Positions 52,479 to 64,000 of a DNA stretch of 64,000 bases are shown here, in pieces. This stretch comes from Armigeres subalbatus (lineage: Eukaryota; Arthropoda; Insecta; Diptera; Culicidae). A model generated the notes under the pieces. That model made no database searches, was not told where the DNA came from, and worked only from the letters and a program-made list of their open reading frames with translations. The stretch covers positions 105,811,935-105,875,934 of the forward strand of contig NC_085139.1 of NCBI RefSeq assembly GCF_024139115.2, in the 5' to 3' direction. A program made the translations under genes and the position numbers. Every line of letters starts with the position of its first letter. Positions within the stretch are counted from its first letter, which is position 1.

Positions 52479-55189
52479 ATATGGGTCATTCCATATGAAG
52501 TGACCGAGAAAAAAATGCAAACGTGCAATCGACTTTCTTAGAATTAGAATTTTGACCAATTGTTTATGATGGGTTATACAAAAATCCAAAATTTCGTAGT
52601 GATCCCACGATCAATACAATATTTTTTGATGTGCAGTGGCAAATGAACAATTTTTAGTTTTTGCTCGAAAATGCATTTTTACTTATTGAGTATATTTTGA
52701 TTTAAAAATGACCTCACCAACGTGTTCTTTGGCCATTTTCATTGGAAAGCTTGAAACCCTGAGGTACATATCGCGATCTTGAGATACAGGATTTTTAAAA
52801 TGAAAAGTCCTTTTTCACTGTGAACATTGAATATTTTTACTAATTTCCATACACACATTCGTATTGACATACACATACACAGCTCGATTGGTTTGCTCCC
52901 CACTTTCTGCGCATATGAAATTTATATGAAGATCAGTATGGATTTTTTTTTGATTTTTGCTCTAGAGGCTATATGTTATCGTTAATTCAATCATCTGACT
53001 CATTACGTTACCATATAGTCTGAAAGATGCCGCAAGAGTTGGCTGAAGAATAAGCATTGCTGAAATATTACAACGCTTCGAAGATTGATTTTGAAATCAT
53101 ATGCAAAGAATCAATGTTTCTGGCAGCACTATCTGGCGAACTGTGGTTGTTAGACGGCAAAATCATTTCTCTTCGGAATTTTGCTTAATTTTTAATCCGA
53201 ATAACTACAATTTGTTCTTCAGCCCTAGAAGATTAAAAATTTTAAAAATAACGCTCAGTTGAATGATTGGTACACGTAGTTTGGCAGTGCTGGCAGAATA
53301 AACATTTTTTAAGCTTTATTTAAGTGATTAATTTTGGTCGTCGTTCCAGCAAGGATCCTTCTTAGGGTCAACCTTTAACGCAATATCTCACATGGTATAG
53401 GAAAATCTGAATTCTCTAGGAGTTAAAATGCAATAAATACAACAAAAAAAATAATAGCAAATATTATCCATTTATTTTCAAAATACAGAAAATAAAATCA
53501 TTATCTCAAAGAAGACCATTTTTATGATGTTTGTTTTTGGTCTACTATTTTCATATTTTGGTAATATACATACACAGTGGACAATTTTCGATTCCTTGGT
53601 GAGTTACTGAGAGCTCATGGCTGTCGTCAAATCACATTTGCGTGCTGTGAAGTGTGGGTTTAATTGCCGTGGTAGTAAGATAAAAATTTCGTGGATAATT
53701 CTCCTCTGGTCGACTAGTATTCACATTGAAGCTTTTCTTCTGTCTTATGCATAATTACAAAATTCGTTTGAAAATAGCATCCTACGTTCTTTGCCATTTT
53801 CAACCTCTTACGTCCCACTTGTCACAAAAGTCACAAATCACTTACCCTCTTCTTCTGTACGTACATGTATCATTTACATAATGATTTGCCTTTTTCATAC
53901 ACTATTTTTCACAATAACATAGTGAAAGTCTACTTCTATGAGCTGCTTTATTTTCCCATTCTCGTACACTAAGCGTACTGAAAGGCTATATGTTAGTCCA
54001 AAACAAACTTTTATAAGCCGGTACCCATAGTGTTGTACCAATCGACTCAGCTCGACAATTTAAGGTGATGTTTGTGTGTGTGCAGAAAAGTTTCACTTAC
54101 TTTTAGGCACTTGCCTTAAGCCATTTCTCACAACATGTTGTATTTGCGGAAATCCTGTCCCATTGTTTCCTGTTTGAATTTGATTGACTATGGGCTCGAA
54201 ACATAAGGTCAAAATACTATTTTCAAAATGCACGAGAATGCATTCTCAAGGTGAATTAATCAGGTTTTAGATAATCATATCGTTTCTTCTATCGTAATTG
54301 CCTCTCGTATGTCTTTCTTTTGCTGTTTTTGAGAAAATATTTGTTTCAATGATTGAAAAGGATGTCTTTCTTTTCGGTTCACTTAATTCGTTATTTTAAG
54401 AATAAACATATAAAAAAGATTTCGGTCTGCAACAACAGCATATGAGCCAAGCTTTTGAAATTAATCAATGATTTATAAAACTTTGAAAAATCTTCCTAGA
54501 TGAAATACTATGTACCTATGTGAGTAATAGTTTAATATTACGCTTTACAACAATACAAGCTATTTCTTCCATAGTGACTACACTACGTTTGCAGTACTTA
54601 TTTTATATTCAAAGTTACATGTTTTACAATTTCATTTAAAGAAACAATATCTTTGAATTCTTGCAATTCTTAAAACACTCTAGAAAAGGGTAAAGGTTAG
54701 GTATGCATAACAAAATCTTATGTGATTGATAAGTTCCATATGAATTATATAATATTAAAAACTCTATAACTCGAGAACGGCTCATAATACCTTGGGGTTT
54801 CGAGTGTTTCTCATACAAAATTCTAAATACGATGCTGGTGTTATTTTCCAAATAAAATCTCATTGCAGAAAATACAATTTTATACTTAAAACGCAAAAAC
54901 ACAGATGGCAACACTTCTACTGAAATCGATATTTTTCTCAAAAGTTTGAAGAATTTTCTTAAAATGCATTAATAAGAAGTTATTTGTAGCTTTAAAACTG
55001 TCCGAGATATGAGTCGTTCAAATATATTTTTACAAATCGTCAAAACGGGGTGCTCGCATTTGCCGAGGGGTTGTCCAATCATCAAATAAATTTGATTTTT
55101 AATATAATCGGTAGATAAACAAATCACAAAATTTGATAAAAATCGGTGTAAGTCGATTACAAGGTCACTTGGTATGGAATGACCCATAT
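52479..55189. mobile_element. 2.7-kb non-autonomous element with 27-bp terminal inverted repeats
   Basis: The left end ATATGGGTCATTCCATA (52,479-52,495) continues to GTGACC at 52,505. The right end 55,163-55,189 is its reverse complement at 25 of 27 positions. Subterminal AATCGACTT also matches in inverted form. No frame exceeds about 100 codons and no transposase motif is visible. No target duplication is obvious, so the class is undecided. The interior is AT-rich. Confidence 0.65.
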
Positions 55190-55735
55190 AGTTTAGTTTC
55201 CAACTTCTCTATTTTTACGCGTTGGTACTGATTTGCATAATTGTCACGACTAAAATGAATTTTGTATCGAACTACGTATACTATTTTGCAGTTGCCGAAT
55301 ATAACACCTGTTTTACGGTTACATAATGCTCATAATAACACTCATTTGGGCCCAAATTTCTCCAATAATCAAGTGCAATACACCCGGTTCTTTTTTTACA
55401 CGGGTAGGTTTTAGTTGATTACGACCTTTAGCGTTGATGACGAGGACCAGCAAAGCCCCAAGCTGCTGGTCTAGAGCCACGGCAACTTCCGGGGTGGGCA
55501 CTCAAGCCTTCTTTTGTTATTTCTCCTGGTCCTCAGGGTCGTTTTACTTACTTTTTCTTGGTGTGGAAGATAATTCCTTTGTGGTTGTATTAAGTTTTAT
55601 GGTGGAAAGGCGGACAATAACAAAGTGGATTGATACAACGGAAAAAGATTTATGGACTTAAGACTAAACGACAGCTGTGATTCGGAGGGCCTACAATTGT
55701 AATGAAATAGTTATATTTATTTTAACGTTTTATTT
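55190..55735. other. No gene recognised
   Basis: Nothing supported. Confidence 0.4.
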
Positions 55736-56250
55736 AAAGACTAAAGAGGGGATCATTGTGTGAGCTCACCGGTTCGTTGGCGTTGCTGCTGCTGATGATC
55801 GATGGATGCTGACGCTGCTGATTGTTGGATGATTACGCTGGTTTTCTGCTCACTGCCACATGCTTGTCGCTCATGCCATTTTCCACAAACACAAAGGGGA
55901 GGGGGTATTCGACGGTAAGCCCTAACGAACAGCCATTGGTCCGCAGGTCTGGAGAGTGGTACCAAAGCGCACTATCACTTGGTCGGGGTTCGAGCGAGCT
56001 GACACCATAGTTTCTTCTGGCAATTCAGACTTTACGAAACGTCACATTGCATTACATTGCCACTTCCGACCACTTTTCACCGCGGATAAAGTCCACCACA
56101 CTCGCTCGAATTTTTCGTACGTTCTTCAAGATGGCCTAGCTCGGTTGGTACTAACTTTATCAAATGGTGCCTATATCAACTTGTGGTGCCATGAAAGATC
56201 CGTACTCTTATTTAATTTCCAATACTTAAAGTGTTTGTGACGTTGTAGCT
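55736..56250. other. GC-richer patch with GCTGCTGCTG repeat
   Basis: GTTGCTGCTGCTGATG at 55,784-55,799 and frames of 60-95 codons on both strands. A small exon or regulatory region is possible; nothing recognised. Confidence 0.25.
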
Positions 56251-56599
56251 GTTGAAATCACTTTTAATTAGAACCATTTTAACTAATCAATTCCAGTTCG
56301 GTTTTTTACGGACGAGACTGGACTGTATTTTCCTTCACTGCTCGGACAAACCTTGTAAAAGAAGAGCGATTTCCATCCTCATCTCCTTTTATCTTCTTTC
56401 TTAAAATTCTCGAACTTCTACAAGTATTCTTTATGTTCAAAAATGATGACCGATGAGTTCTTCAACATCGATGAATTACTTACACACTAAACAAAACAAT
56501 AATATTTTTAAATGGTATCAAGAAATATTTAATTTAGGATTTAATTCCGTTTGCGGCTACATTAACTTAACAATCCTAACCGGACACTTGTTTTCCTTT
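56251..56599. other. No gene recognised
   Basis: Nothing supported. Confidence 0.4.
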
Positions 56600-56850
56600 T
56601 TTTTATTTCTAGTAAATAAATTTTTGATATAGATGTAAATAAAGCATCTCAATAAATAGTTTGATAAATAAATAATGCCTCTGAATAAATAGTGAAATAA
56701 ATAAATAAATGAATAATTAGGTAATTAAATGAATAAATAAATAAAGAAATAAATAATGCATCTGAATAAATAAAGAAAATCACGATAATACATAACAAAA
56801 TGAATAAATAATAAATAAAGACACTTTAGCTACTAAGCGTAAATAAACAT
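56600..56850. repeat. AT microsatellite, AAAT-type
   Basis: Imperfect AAATAAATAAAT runs alternating with GAATAAATA words over about 250 bp. Confidence 0.75.
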
Positions 56851-57371
56851 CGTAATCAACACAAAATGTGGAAACAGACGATTATTATACACTTAGACAT
56901 TTAAATTAAAAATATAAACATACAATTTGAATAAAAAAATAACAATAAATATTCTCCAGACCATCAGCTGGCCTTTCCAACACATAACAACAGTGTTCCA
57001 AAAAACGGTTGGTAACAAACTATGAGTAAACCCCATGAAAAAAATCACAAAAAATCAAAGAAAATTCAGGTAGTATTTACAAAGCTGTGCAAAATCAGTT
57101 TAACCGGGAAATTAAAGAATACCAACCGCGTAAAAAAAATATTGGGTGTAAAGTTCTGATGTCACAACGCAAAGAAAATAAATTAAATATGGCTAGTGGA
57201 AGTTAATCTGAACGTGTCCTAGTTATCTCCTTACCATAATTACCAAATTTAAAATCCGTTTATCCCTGATATAAGAGGTCCATATTGCTAGAATGCTTAC
57301 CACATACCAAATCGTGACAGATACGAGGGAAAAATATCGTCACATGCAATATTTGTATATGCGTTGTGGAT
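56851..57371. other. No gene recognised
   Basis: AT-rich; nothing supported. Confidence 0.4.
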
Positions 57372-60300
57372 TATTTATTTATTCAGACTAAGCCGGAGTG
57401 GCCTGTGCTGCACATAAAGACTTCTCCATTCGGCTCGGTCCATGGCTGCACTTCGCCACCACGCAGTCTGCGGAGGGTCCTGGTCGTCTCCACCTGATCG
57501 ATCCACCTTGCCCGCTGTGCACCTCGCCTTCTTGTTCCCGTCGGATCGTTGTCGAGAACCATTTTCACCGGATTACTGTCCGACATTCTGGCTACGTGCC
57601 CGGCCCACCGCAGTCTTCCGATTTTCGCGGTGTGAACGATGGATGGTTCTCCCAACAGCTGATGCAACTCGTGGTTCATTCGCCTCCTCCACGTACCGTC
57701 CGCCATCTGCACCCCACCATAGATGGTACGCAACACTTTCCTTTCGAAACTCCCAGTCCTCCACGAGCATCGTCCAGGTCTCGTCCGTAGAGAACTACCG
57801 ATCTTATAAGCGTTTGTAGATAGTCGTTTGGTACGGCGGCGAACTCTATTCGATCGGAGCGTCTTGCGGAGTCCAAAGTACGTACGATTTCCAACTTGCG
57901 TCTCCGAATTTCTTTCTGGTATCGTTATCGGCGGTCACCAGTGAGCCCAAGTACAGAATTCTTCAACCACCTGATTTCGTCCAACCGATAGAAACTCGTG
58001 GTGGGTGCCAGCCTCTCTTGAGCCTCTTCCTATCATGTACTTCGTCTTCGACGTGTTGATGACTAGTCCAATCCGTTTAGCTTCGCTTTTTCATGTGGCT
58101 TCCTCCATCCTCTCAAAGTTACGTGCCATATATCAATGTCGTCGGCGGAACAAAATAACTGGACGGACTTCGTGAAAATGGTACCACTCGTGTTCAACCC
58201 CTGCCCTTCGTACTCCTTTCAAAGCGATGTTGAATAGCAGACACGAAAGACCATCACCTTGCCGCCAACTCTACGCGTTTCGAAGGGACTCGAGAATGCC
58301 CTGAAACCGAACTACGCACATCACCGATCCATCGTCGCCTTGATCAACCGTATCAGTATCAGCGGCTTTGAAGTCGATACATAGATGATGTGTGGGCACG
58401 TTGTATTCGCGGCATTTCTGCAATACCTGACGTATGACGAACACCTGGTCTGTGTAGAGCGTTCACCCCCATCCTGGTACTGCCCACGAACTCTCTTGCT
58501 GGTGTTGTGCGGCATAAAATTTGGGAGATTACCTTGTGGCGTTCAGCAATGTGATTGCGCGGTAGTTGCTACATTCCAGCTTATCGCCCTTTTGTAGATG
58601 GCAACGACACCTTCCATCCACTCCTGCGGCAGAACTCATCCTCCCAAACCTTGGTAATCACCCAGTGCGCTCAGCCAGTGCTTCTCACCACCGTGTTTAA
58701 ACACTCTCCTGGTGTTGGTCACCCAGGGCTTTGTTGTTTTCAGCGGCCGATCTCCTCCTGGATTTCCTGGAGATTCGGGCCGGAAGTCGCATGTCCTCGC
58801 GCGTTCTCCAGGTTCATTACCACACCGCCACCGTTGTCTGCCATATCGCCATTCAGGTGTCTTCGTAGTGCTGCCGCCACCTGTGGATCACCTCACGCTC
58901 GTTCGTAAGAAGGTTCCTTTATGTCCACACATATCGGCTGGCACGTGCCCTTACGTGAACGGTTCAACTTCTCGAACTTTCGTGCGTTATTAGCGCGGAC
59001 AGTTCCTCGTCTCTCACGGTCTCGATCTTCCTGCTGGCGCTTTTCCTCCGGAAAATCGAGTTTTTTTTCCGCGCCCGTTTTGTATCGCCTCGTTCGCCCT
59101 CGTGCGATGTTGCAGCAATCTCGCCCATGCTGCATTCTTCTCCTCAACTAACTGCTCACTATCGTCATACCAGTCGTTTCTCTGATCCGGGCCACCGTGC
59201 CAGTGCGGCGGTTGCGTGCTTCCAATGGCGGATCGAATATCTCTCCATCATCTTCAAGAGATGCTGCCTAGCTGCTCTTCCGTTGGGAGTGCCCCAGCTG
59301 CTGCGCGAAGTCTTGGGCTAGTCTACCGTCTTGCAGCCGCCCAATGTTTAGCGCGACGGACGACTCCGACGCGTGTTGATCACCGTCGAGAGTTTTGAGC
59401 GCAGACATCTGCAACGAGGTAGTGGTGGATTCAATATTCGCACTGCAGTAGTGCATCGTTCGTGATGTCGGAAGTACCGTCGATTAGAACGTGGTCGATT
59501 TGGTTTCCGTTACTTGATTAGGTGATTTCCATGGCCTGTGGATATTCTTGCGGGAAGAAAGTGTTTCGACTACCATTCCGCGGGAGGCTGCATTTATGCA
59601 TCGTTGGCCGTTGTCGTTCGATTCGGTATGCAGACTATCCGGTCCGATGACCGGTCTATACATTCCTCCTTCCTACCTGAGCGTTCATGTACCGATGACG
59701 ATTTTGACGTCCCGCAGTGGGCATCCATCGTATGCTCCAGCTGCGCATAGAACGCTTCTTTCTCGTCGTCGGATCTCCCTTCGTGTGGCAGTGCACGTTG
59801 ATGCTGCTATAGTTGAAGAAACGGCCTTTAATCCTCAGCTTGCACATCCTTGCGTTGATTGGCTGCCACACAATCGTGGCCATCTTCCAGCACTAGAAGC
59901 GGTTCAGCTGTTGGTGCCACAGCTTGGTGAAGGTAGCCTCGATGCCCGCTTTTCCACACTTTCTGTCCTGTCCAGCAGATTTCCAGCGCTGACATCGAAG
60001 TTGCGGGGATGTAATTCATCGTAGATTATCCTGTCGCAACCATGTGAAGCCTAGCGATTTGCAGTTCCATGTTCCAAGCTTCCAATCGTGATCCTCATTC
60101 GTCGCCTTGTTGCCGATTGTATCGAGTCGTGTATCTTCTATGTCGTTCGTAAGTTGTTTTAGGCGGCTTATGCGCCTGCACAAACCTCCTCCTCGTCGGA
60201 GGGCTCGTGTCAGGGCTGTTAAGTGTCCCACCTAACACCAGGAGCAGGCTTGTGCGCTTTGGGCGCACACGGTCCTTTACGGACCTTGCGATACATGCAG

Positions 60301-60600
60301 CTTTTATAGAGGTTTAAGTCATTCTGAAGGAATCGTTTAGTGCTGCTCAAGCTTACTCGATAGGAAGCAACGCACAACTGTCATTTATTTTTCACGCATG
60401 CTGCGACGCAGCAGAACTAAATCAACAAAATGACGTTGTGCGTTTGTATCGAGGTGTGCCAAAATGCTTAGATTCCATCAAACTCTACTTAACAGAGCCC
60501 ACTGTCAAACCCACCACATCCTAGGCAGGCGCCACAACTCGCAGATGGCCGGGAGGATCGTCAAGCCCTTGGACAAAGTCCCTGCTGCGTGGTGTCACTA
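57372..60600 (-). mobile_element. RTE-like retrotransposon, copy 4 (heavily eroded)
   Basis: Same family as copy 3, with the same 3' end (CTTAGTCTGAATAAATAA on the minus strand). Endonuclease blocks DHDWKLGTWNCKSLGF (about 60,045-60,090) and the C-terminal GRLRWAGHVARM are readable. In between, the frame changes every few tens of codons. From the conserved TTCAGAC to GGTTTAA the copy measures 2,936 bp against 3,108 bp in copy 3, a net loss of 172 bp made almost wholly of one- and two-base gaps. Upstream (60,493-60,600) it retains a 5' module that copy 3 lacks. Target duplication not found. Confidence 0.8.
60314..60492. mobile_element. 171-bp hairpin insertion with TTAA duplication
   Basis: The 5' part of copy 4 is split between GGTTTAA (60,311-60,317) and TTAACAG (60,489-60,495). 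In copy 3 the uninterrupted GGTTTAACAGG is present. The inserted DNA is flanked by TTAA on both sides, the target duplicated by piggyBac-type transposases. Inside, CTCGATAGGAAGCAACGCAC (60,356-60,375) and its continuation pair with 60,427-60,453. The centre holds TGCTGCG-A-CGCAGCA, a perfect 7-bp stem with one unpaired base. No coding capacity. Confidence 0.65.
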
Positions 60601-62179
60601 ATAAGCGGGATTGAATGACCACAGTGCACCTAGAGGTAAAAAGGAAAGTATGCATTTTCCATGTATTTAGTCGATTTTTTCCATATAAACTTAAGCTCGT
60701 TGAGCTTTGACTTGACGGATCTGGTTGAAACTTTCACAGTAGCTTCTGGAGTAAAAACTTTATTTCAGTTATACGCCTGAAAAATGATTTCGAATTTTTC
60801 ATGTGTGTGGTGTTTGTGGTCCACCTTATTGCTGGTATAGCAGCTTCAATAGCCTCTAATAAAACTAGTTTGTCTAATTGACTCGAGACTTAAAGATTAT
60901 AAATATGCAATAGTAAAAAAGGGATTTGGGTTTCTTAAAGTACTGGATTGTTATTGATACTATTGACGTATTTTAATTTTCGAGATTATCGATCTGCAAT
61001 AGAAAAACAACATACAAACAAAAGAGTTCAACGAAGAAGAAACACTAAGGAGGAAAAACAGTGGCAGGGATAAAACAATTCGGACTCTGATCTTAATCTT
61101 TTTTAACAACAGGTGGATAAGGCTCATGTATTCTAAATCATGATCCCCCAACATCTCCCTAACGGGTTTTGGCTGTTTTCCTCGAACCCTGAGAGCTTCA
61201 CTCAACGCAGATCAGGTTCCACTCGACGCATTCCCACAAGACGTGCTCGATATCCTGATAATAACTGCCGGCAGAGAATTGCTTCGAAGCCCAATCTGGA
61301 ATGTATATGCATTTAGCCATTAGTGAATGGACATCAGACGACACATGGTTCGATTGAAATCACGTTCCATGTTCAAACCTTTGAACCGTGGAATTTTGAT
61401 CTATCGAAAACTTTCTGTCCGCGTTGACATGCCTATAAGTCCCTTCCGATTTTGGCAACACGACATTTTAAAGTTGCCAAAATGGGGATGTTAAAAACAG
61501 GAAAAAATTTCATTAAAATTTCAATTTTTTTGATTGCATGATTGAAGCAAAATACTTAGAATATGTACTACAAAGTATATGGAGTGTGTTTAAGTGATGC
61601 ACGTGCATCATAGTTGACATTTTTGCGATATTATTCATAACTCGAAGATTGCAGTTCAAACAAAATTGAAACAAACTCAAGAATGGTAATCAAACGATAA
61701 TGTAACTAATTAACCAATTTCATAATACAAATTCAATAATAAATAATATTTGAATTAACTATAGTCGGCCACGTCCTTACAAAAAAAATAGTGATAAAAA
61801 CGTTTCTATTGAATGCCACTAATCTGACATCTCATATAAATTTAAGTCTACTAAAATGCTTTTCTTATCATAATTCACTATATAAATCAAATAGCTATCC
61901 GCCGGACAAGACTCTGTGCTACAAATTTCGATTCTTATATAATGTGATGGAGCAAACTGTTTGTGGTCGGTGTGATTAAGAGTAAAGTTCTGTGCACAAT
62001 TTTCTGACATTATGGAAAAATTAAGTAAGACATAAGACGTTCCATTGGTTTAGAAGCGTATCCAATGTAGTGTGAGTATGGGTTAACTACACTCGACTCA
62101 CTAAAATCAAATCCCTTTGCACTAGTCGGTCTCTTAGCACTCAACCCAGGAATATTTCAAGCGGCAATGATTGATCCAA
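60601..62179. other. No gene recognised
   Basis: AT-rich. One perfect 11-bp inverted pair, ATTTTGGCAAC (61,449-61,459) and GTTGCCAAAAT (61,473-61,483), forms a small hairpin with a 13-nt loop. Confidence 0.4.
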
Positions 62180-62520
62180 GAGCACTATCTCCCTCATTTC
62201 TCACTTCTCGCTATTGAAAAGTGGTAGTGAGACGTTAATGAAGAATTGAAGTGAGACGTCGCTTTCTCAATTCTTATTTCTCACTTCTCATCGTGAAAAG
62301 TGAAAACAGTGCAGGAGTGGGTGAGTGAAGATTCATTTGGTGCTCCTCACTTTTTCAGTGAAGAAAAAAAATAAAATTGAAGAGGTGAGACGTCTAACTT
62401 TTTACTCATTCCCTAATTTCTCCTTGATCCAATTTTCTCATGGCCAAATGACCTTTTCGTCACACTTCTCACTTCTTATTTATCACTTTTCACTGTAAAA
62501 AGTGGGAAACGCAGAGAGTG
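62180..62520. repeat. Degenerate hairpin repeats of TCTCACTTCTC / GAAAAGTG type
   Basis: At least three approximate copies (near 62,195-62,233, 62,275-62,310 and 62,460-62,510) in which TTTCTCACTTCTC is followed within about 10-15 nt by GAAAAGTGA-like complementary sequence. Decayed dispersed repeat; no coding. Confidence 0.5.
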
Positions 62521-64000
62521 AAGCAATGGTGAAAAGTCAGGTGGTTTAATCCCGGAATATAGGCAATTAACTTTGATTGAACTGATCTGTCGAATTGGTT
62601 GTAAAAATCGAAAAAAGGTGAAAAGGGCATATTGACCACTGCACAGGTCAAAACCTCCATATAAAAAAAATGTAAGCTTATTGCCACTCATGAAGTCACT
62701 CCCATTTAAACTTACAGGTGTTAAAAAATGTAAACGTACCCTCATATGGTGTCCGATGACGTCATAGTTGCAATCGTTGAGGTAGATATCCTTCCTAAGT
62801 GAAGAGATTTAATTCTCGATGTTGGCTGGAAGCCACATTTGCCATCTCCATAATTATGGTACTTCCACAGAATGGAATCATATAGCACATGCTCTTGTTA
62901 TGAGGTATAAATCCAATCGGAGGAAGTGTGACCCCGTTCCTTTTCGCAAATCAAATAAAAGTCTGTGAAACATGGCGCCAACAAGTTAACATTTTACAGA
63001 GTAAGTGACGAGAGCATTAAAATAAAAATCGTGCTATTCTTTCTGAAGCTGTAGGCATAAAAGCACAGCTTTTGATGTACGGTTTGTTCATCTTTCTGGT
63101 GAGATATTAGAAAGATTATTTAGCTCGGTACCTACTCCGAAACTGAAAACCACACATAAATGACCGACCAGAATTATATCAACGTCATATCAAAAAGTTA
63201 ACACGCTTCTACAAGTTCCTTCGCCAGAACAAACATCCGTATTCCCAGATGAGAGGCAGGTCTGCAGTGGGGATGGGCACCGCATGAGTTTTGGCTGCTT
63301 GATGATGGTACACCTGGAGCATTCGTAAAAGCTTTAAGGTAATCCATTTCAAGCACACAATCACATCAACGTTCGCACATCCGTAGCTCAAAATCTACGG
63401 ATTGTTTCTCGCCTGTGAGTTCCTGAGCTCCTTTCATCCACCGTTGTTATATATGTGCACAGAACGCCTGGCAGCTACTAAATATGCTTAAATGAATCAT
63501 TTTGCTTAAAAAGCCGTATATGAACAAAAATTTTTCACTGCCTTAAGTAGTACTATTCCATTTTATTCCACCACTTGGTGAAATTCAATGGAAATTATAT
63601 AACTCGATCTAAATGCATGTCACCGAGAGACGAGTTTAGTACTTTTCAGATTACCACGTTGTAATTTTTTACGAATACGTATTTGAATATCGCTTGTAGG
63701 CCAATACTTCAGTATCTCGTACTTGACTCGACTTAGCTCTAGATAATTTTCCTAAATTTTCTGATTAACCAAAATTCTCGTCACAAAATTCGTACACGAT
63801 TTTTACACTTGGTTACAGTTGCAGGGTTTTACATAGTTGTAAAACGCGTATCGCCATTAGTCTATATAAATACCAAATAATTCGATGTCATTGTTAGAAA
63901 AATATTTAGTTTGTTTTCAGCGAACATGGAACTTACCATATTTCTCGAAAATGGTTAAAATGCTGGCGATAGTGGAAATTGTTGGGAGAAGAAATGGAAA
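62521..64000. other. No gene recognised
   Basis: AT-rich sequence to the window end; frames under 90 codons, none with a known motif. Confidence 0.45.

Overview
This is eukaryotic, repeat-dominated DNA. I could not support a single intact host protein gene. Insect DNA, most probably a mosquito of the Aedes type, is an inference. It rests on the RTE-like non-LTR retrotransposons, the inverted GTCATTAGGCCGAAT / ATTCGGCCTAATGAC blocks, the hAT and small hairpin (MITE-like) elements and the abundance of short-period minisatellites. A 22-base N run at 40,798-40,819 marks an assembly gap.

Layout. 1-7 kb: AT-rich DNA with a 338-bp MITE bounded by a 7-bp target duplication (3,057-3,394), two decayed hAT transposase fragments, a scrap of reverse transcriptase and a 157-bp palindrome. 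6.7-16.7 kb: three minisatellite arrays, two of the same 22-bp unit (A and B) and one of a 24-bp unit (C) directly abutting B. 20.3-28.0 kb: a 23-bp array (D) interrupted by two copies of one 5'-truncated non-LTR retrotransposon. 28-31.6 kb: no recognisable gene. 31.6-37.3 kb: a gag zinc-knuckle remnant, a near full-length RTE-like element with target duplication (31,883-35,038), a hairpin repeat cluster and an endonuclease fragment. 37.3-39.6 kb: inverted and direct repeats, a possible tRNA-derived SINE and a foldback element with 1.4 kb of pure pyrimidine inside. 42.4-45.3 kb: a duplicated module of unknown nature with a histone-type RNA stem-loop in one copy. 45.9-50.7 kb: a second 24-bp array (E). 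52.5-55.2 kb: a 2.7-kb element with 27-bp terminal inverted repeats and no coding capacity. 57.4-60.6 kb: a second RTE-like copy carrying a nested hairpin insertion at TTAA. The rest is single-copy-looking DNA with GC-richer patches that could hold regulatory or untranslated sequence.

The most interesting pattern is common to the minisatellites. The 22-, 23- and one of the 24-bp families are each built from two complementary 6-nt arms separated by two short loops, so every unit can fold on itself and on its neighbours. Several units also contain no stop codon in any frame, which produces long open frames that are artefacts of the repeat. About a quarter of the window is made of these arrays.

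Genes do not work together here in the usual sense. The coding remnants all belong to transposable elements and all carry stops, frameshifts or lost catalytic residues. In part of array E and in the RTE copy at 57-60 kb the sequence is depleted by many one- and two-base losses, which may be a consensus-quality problem rather than biology.
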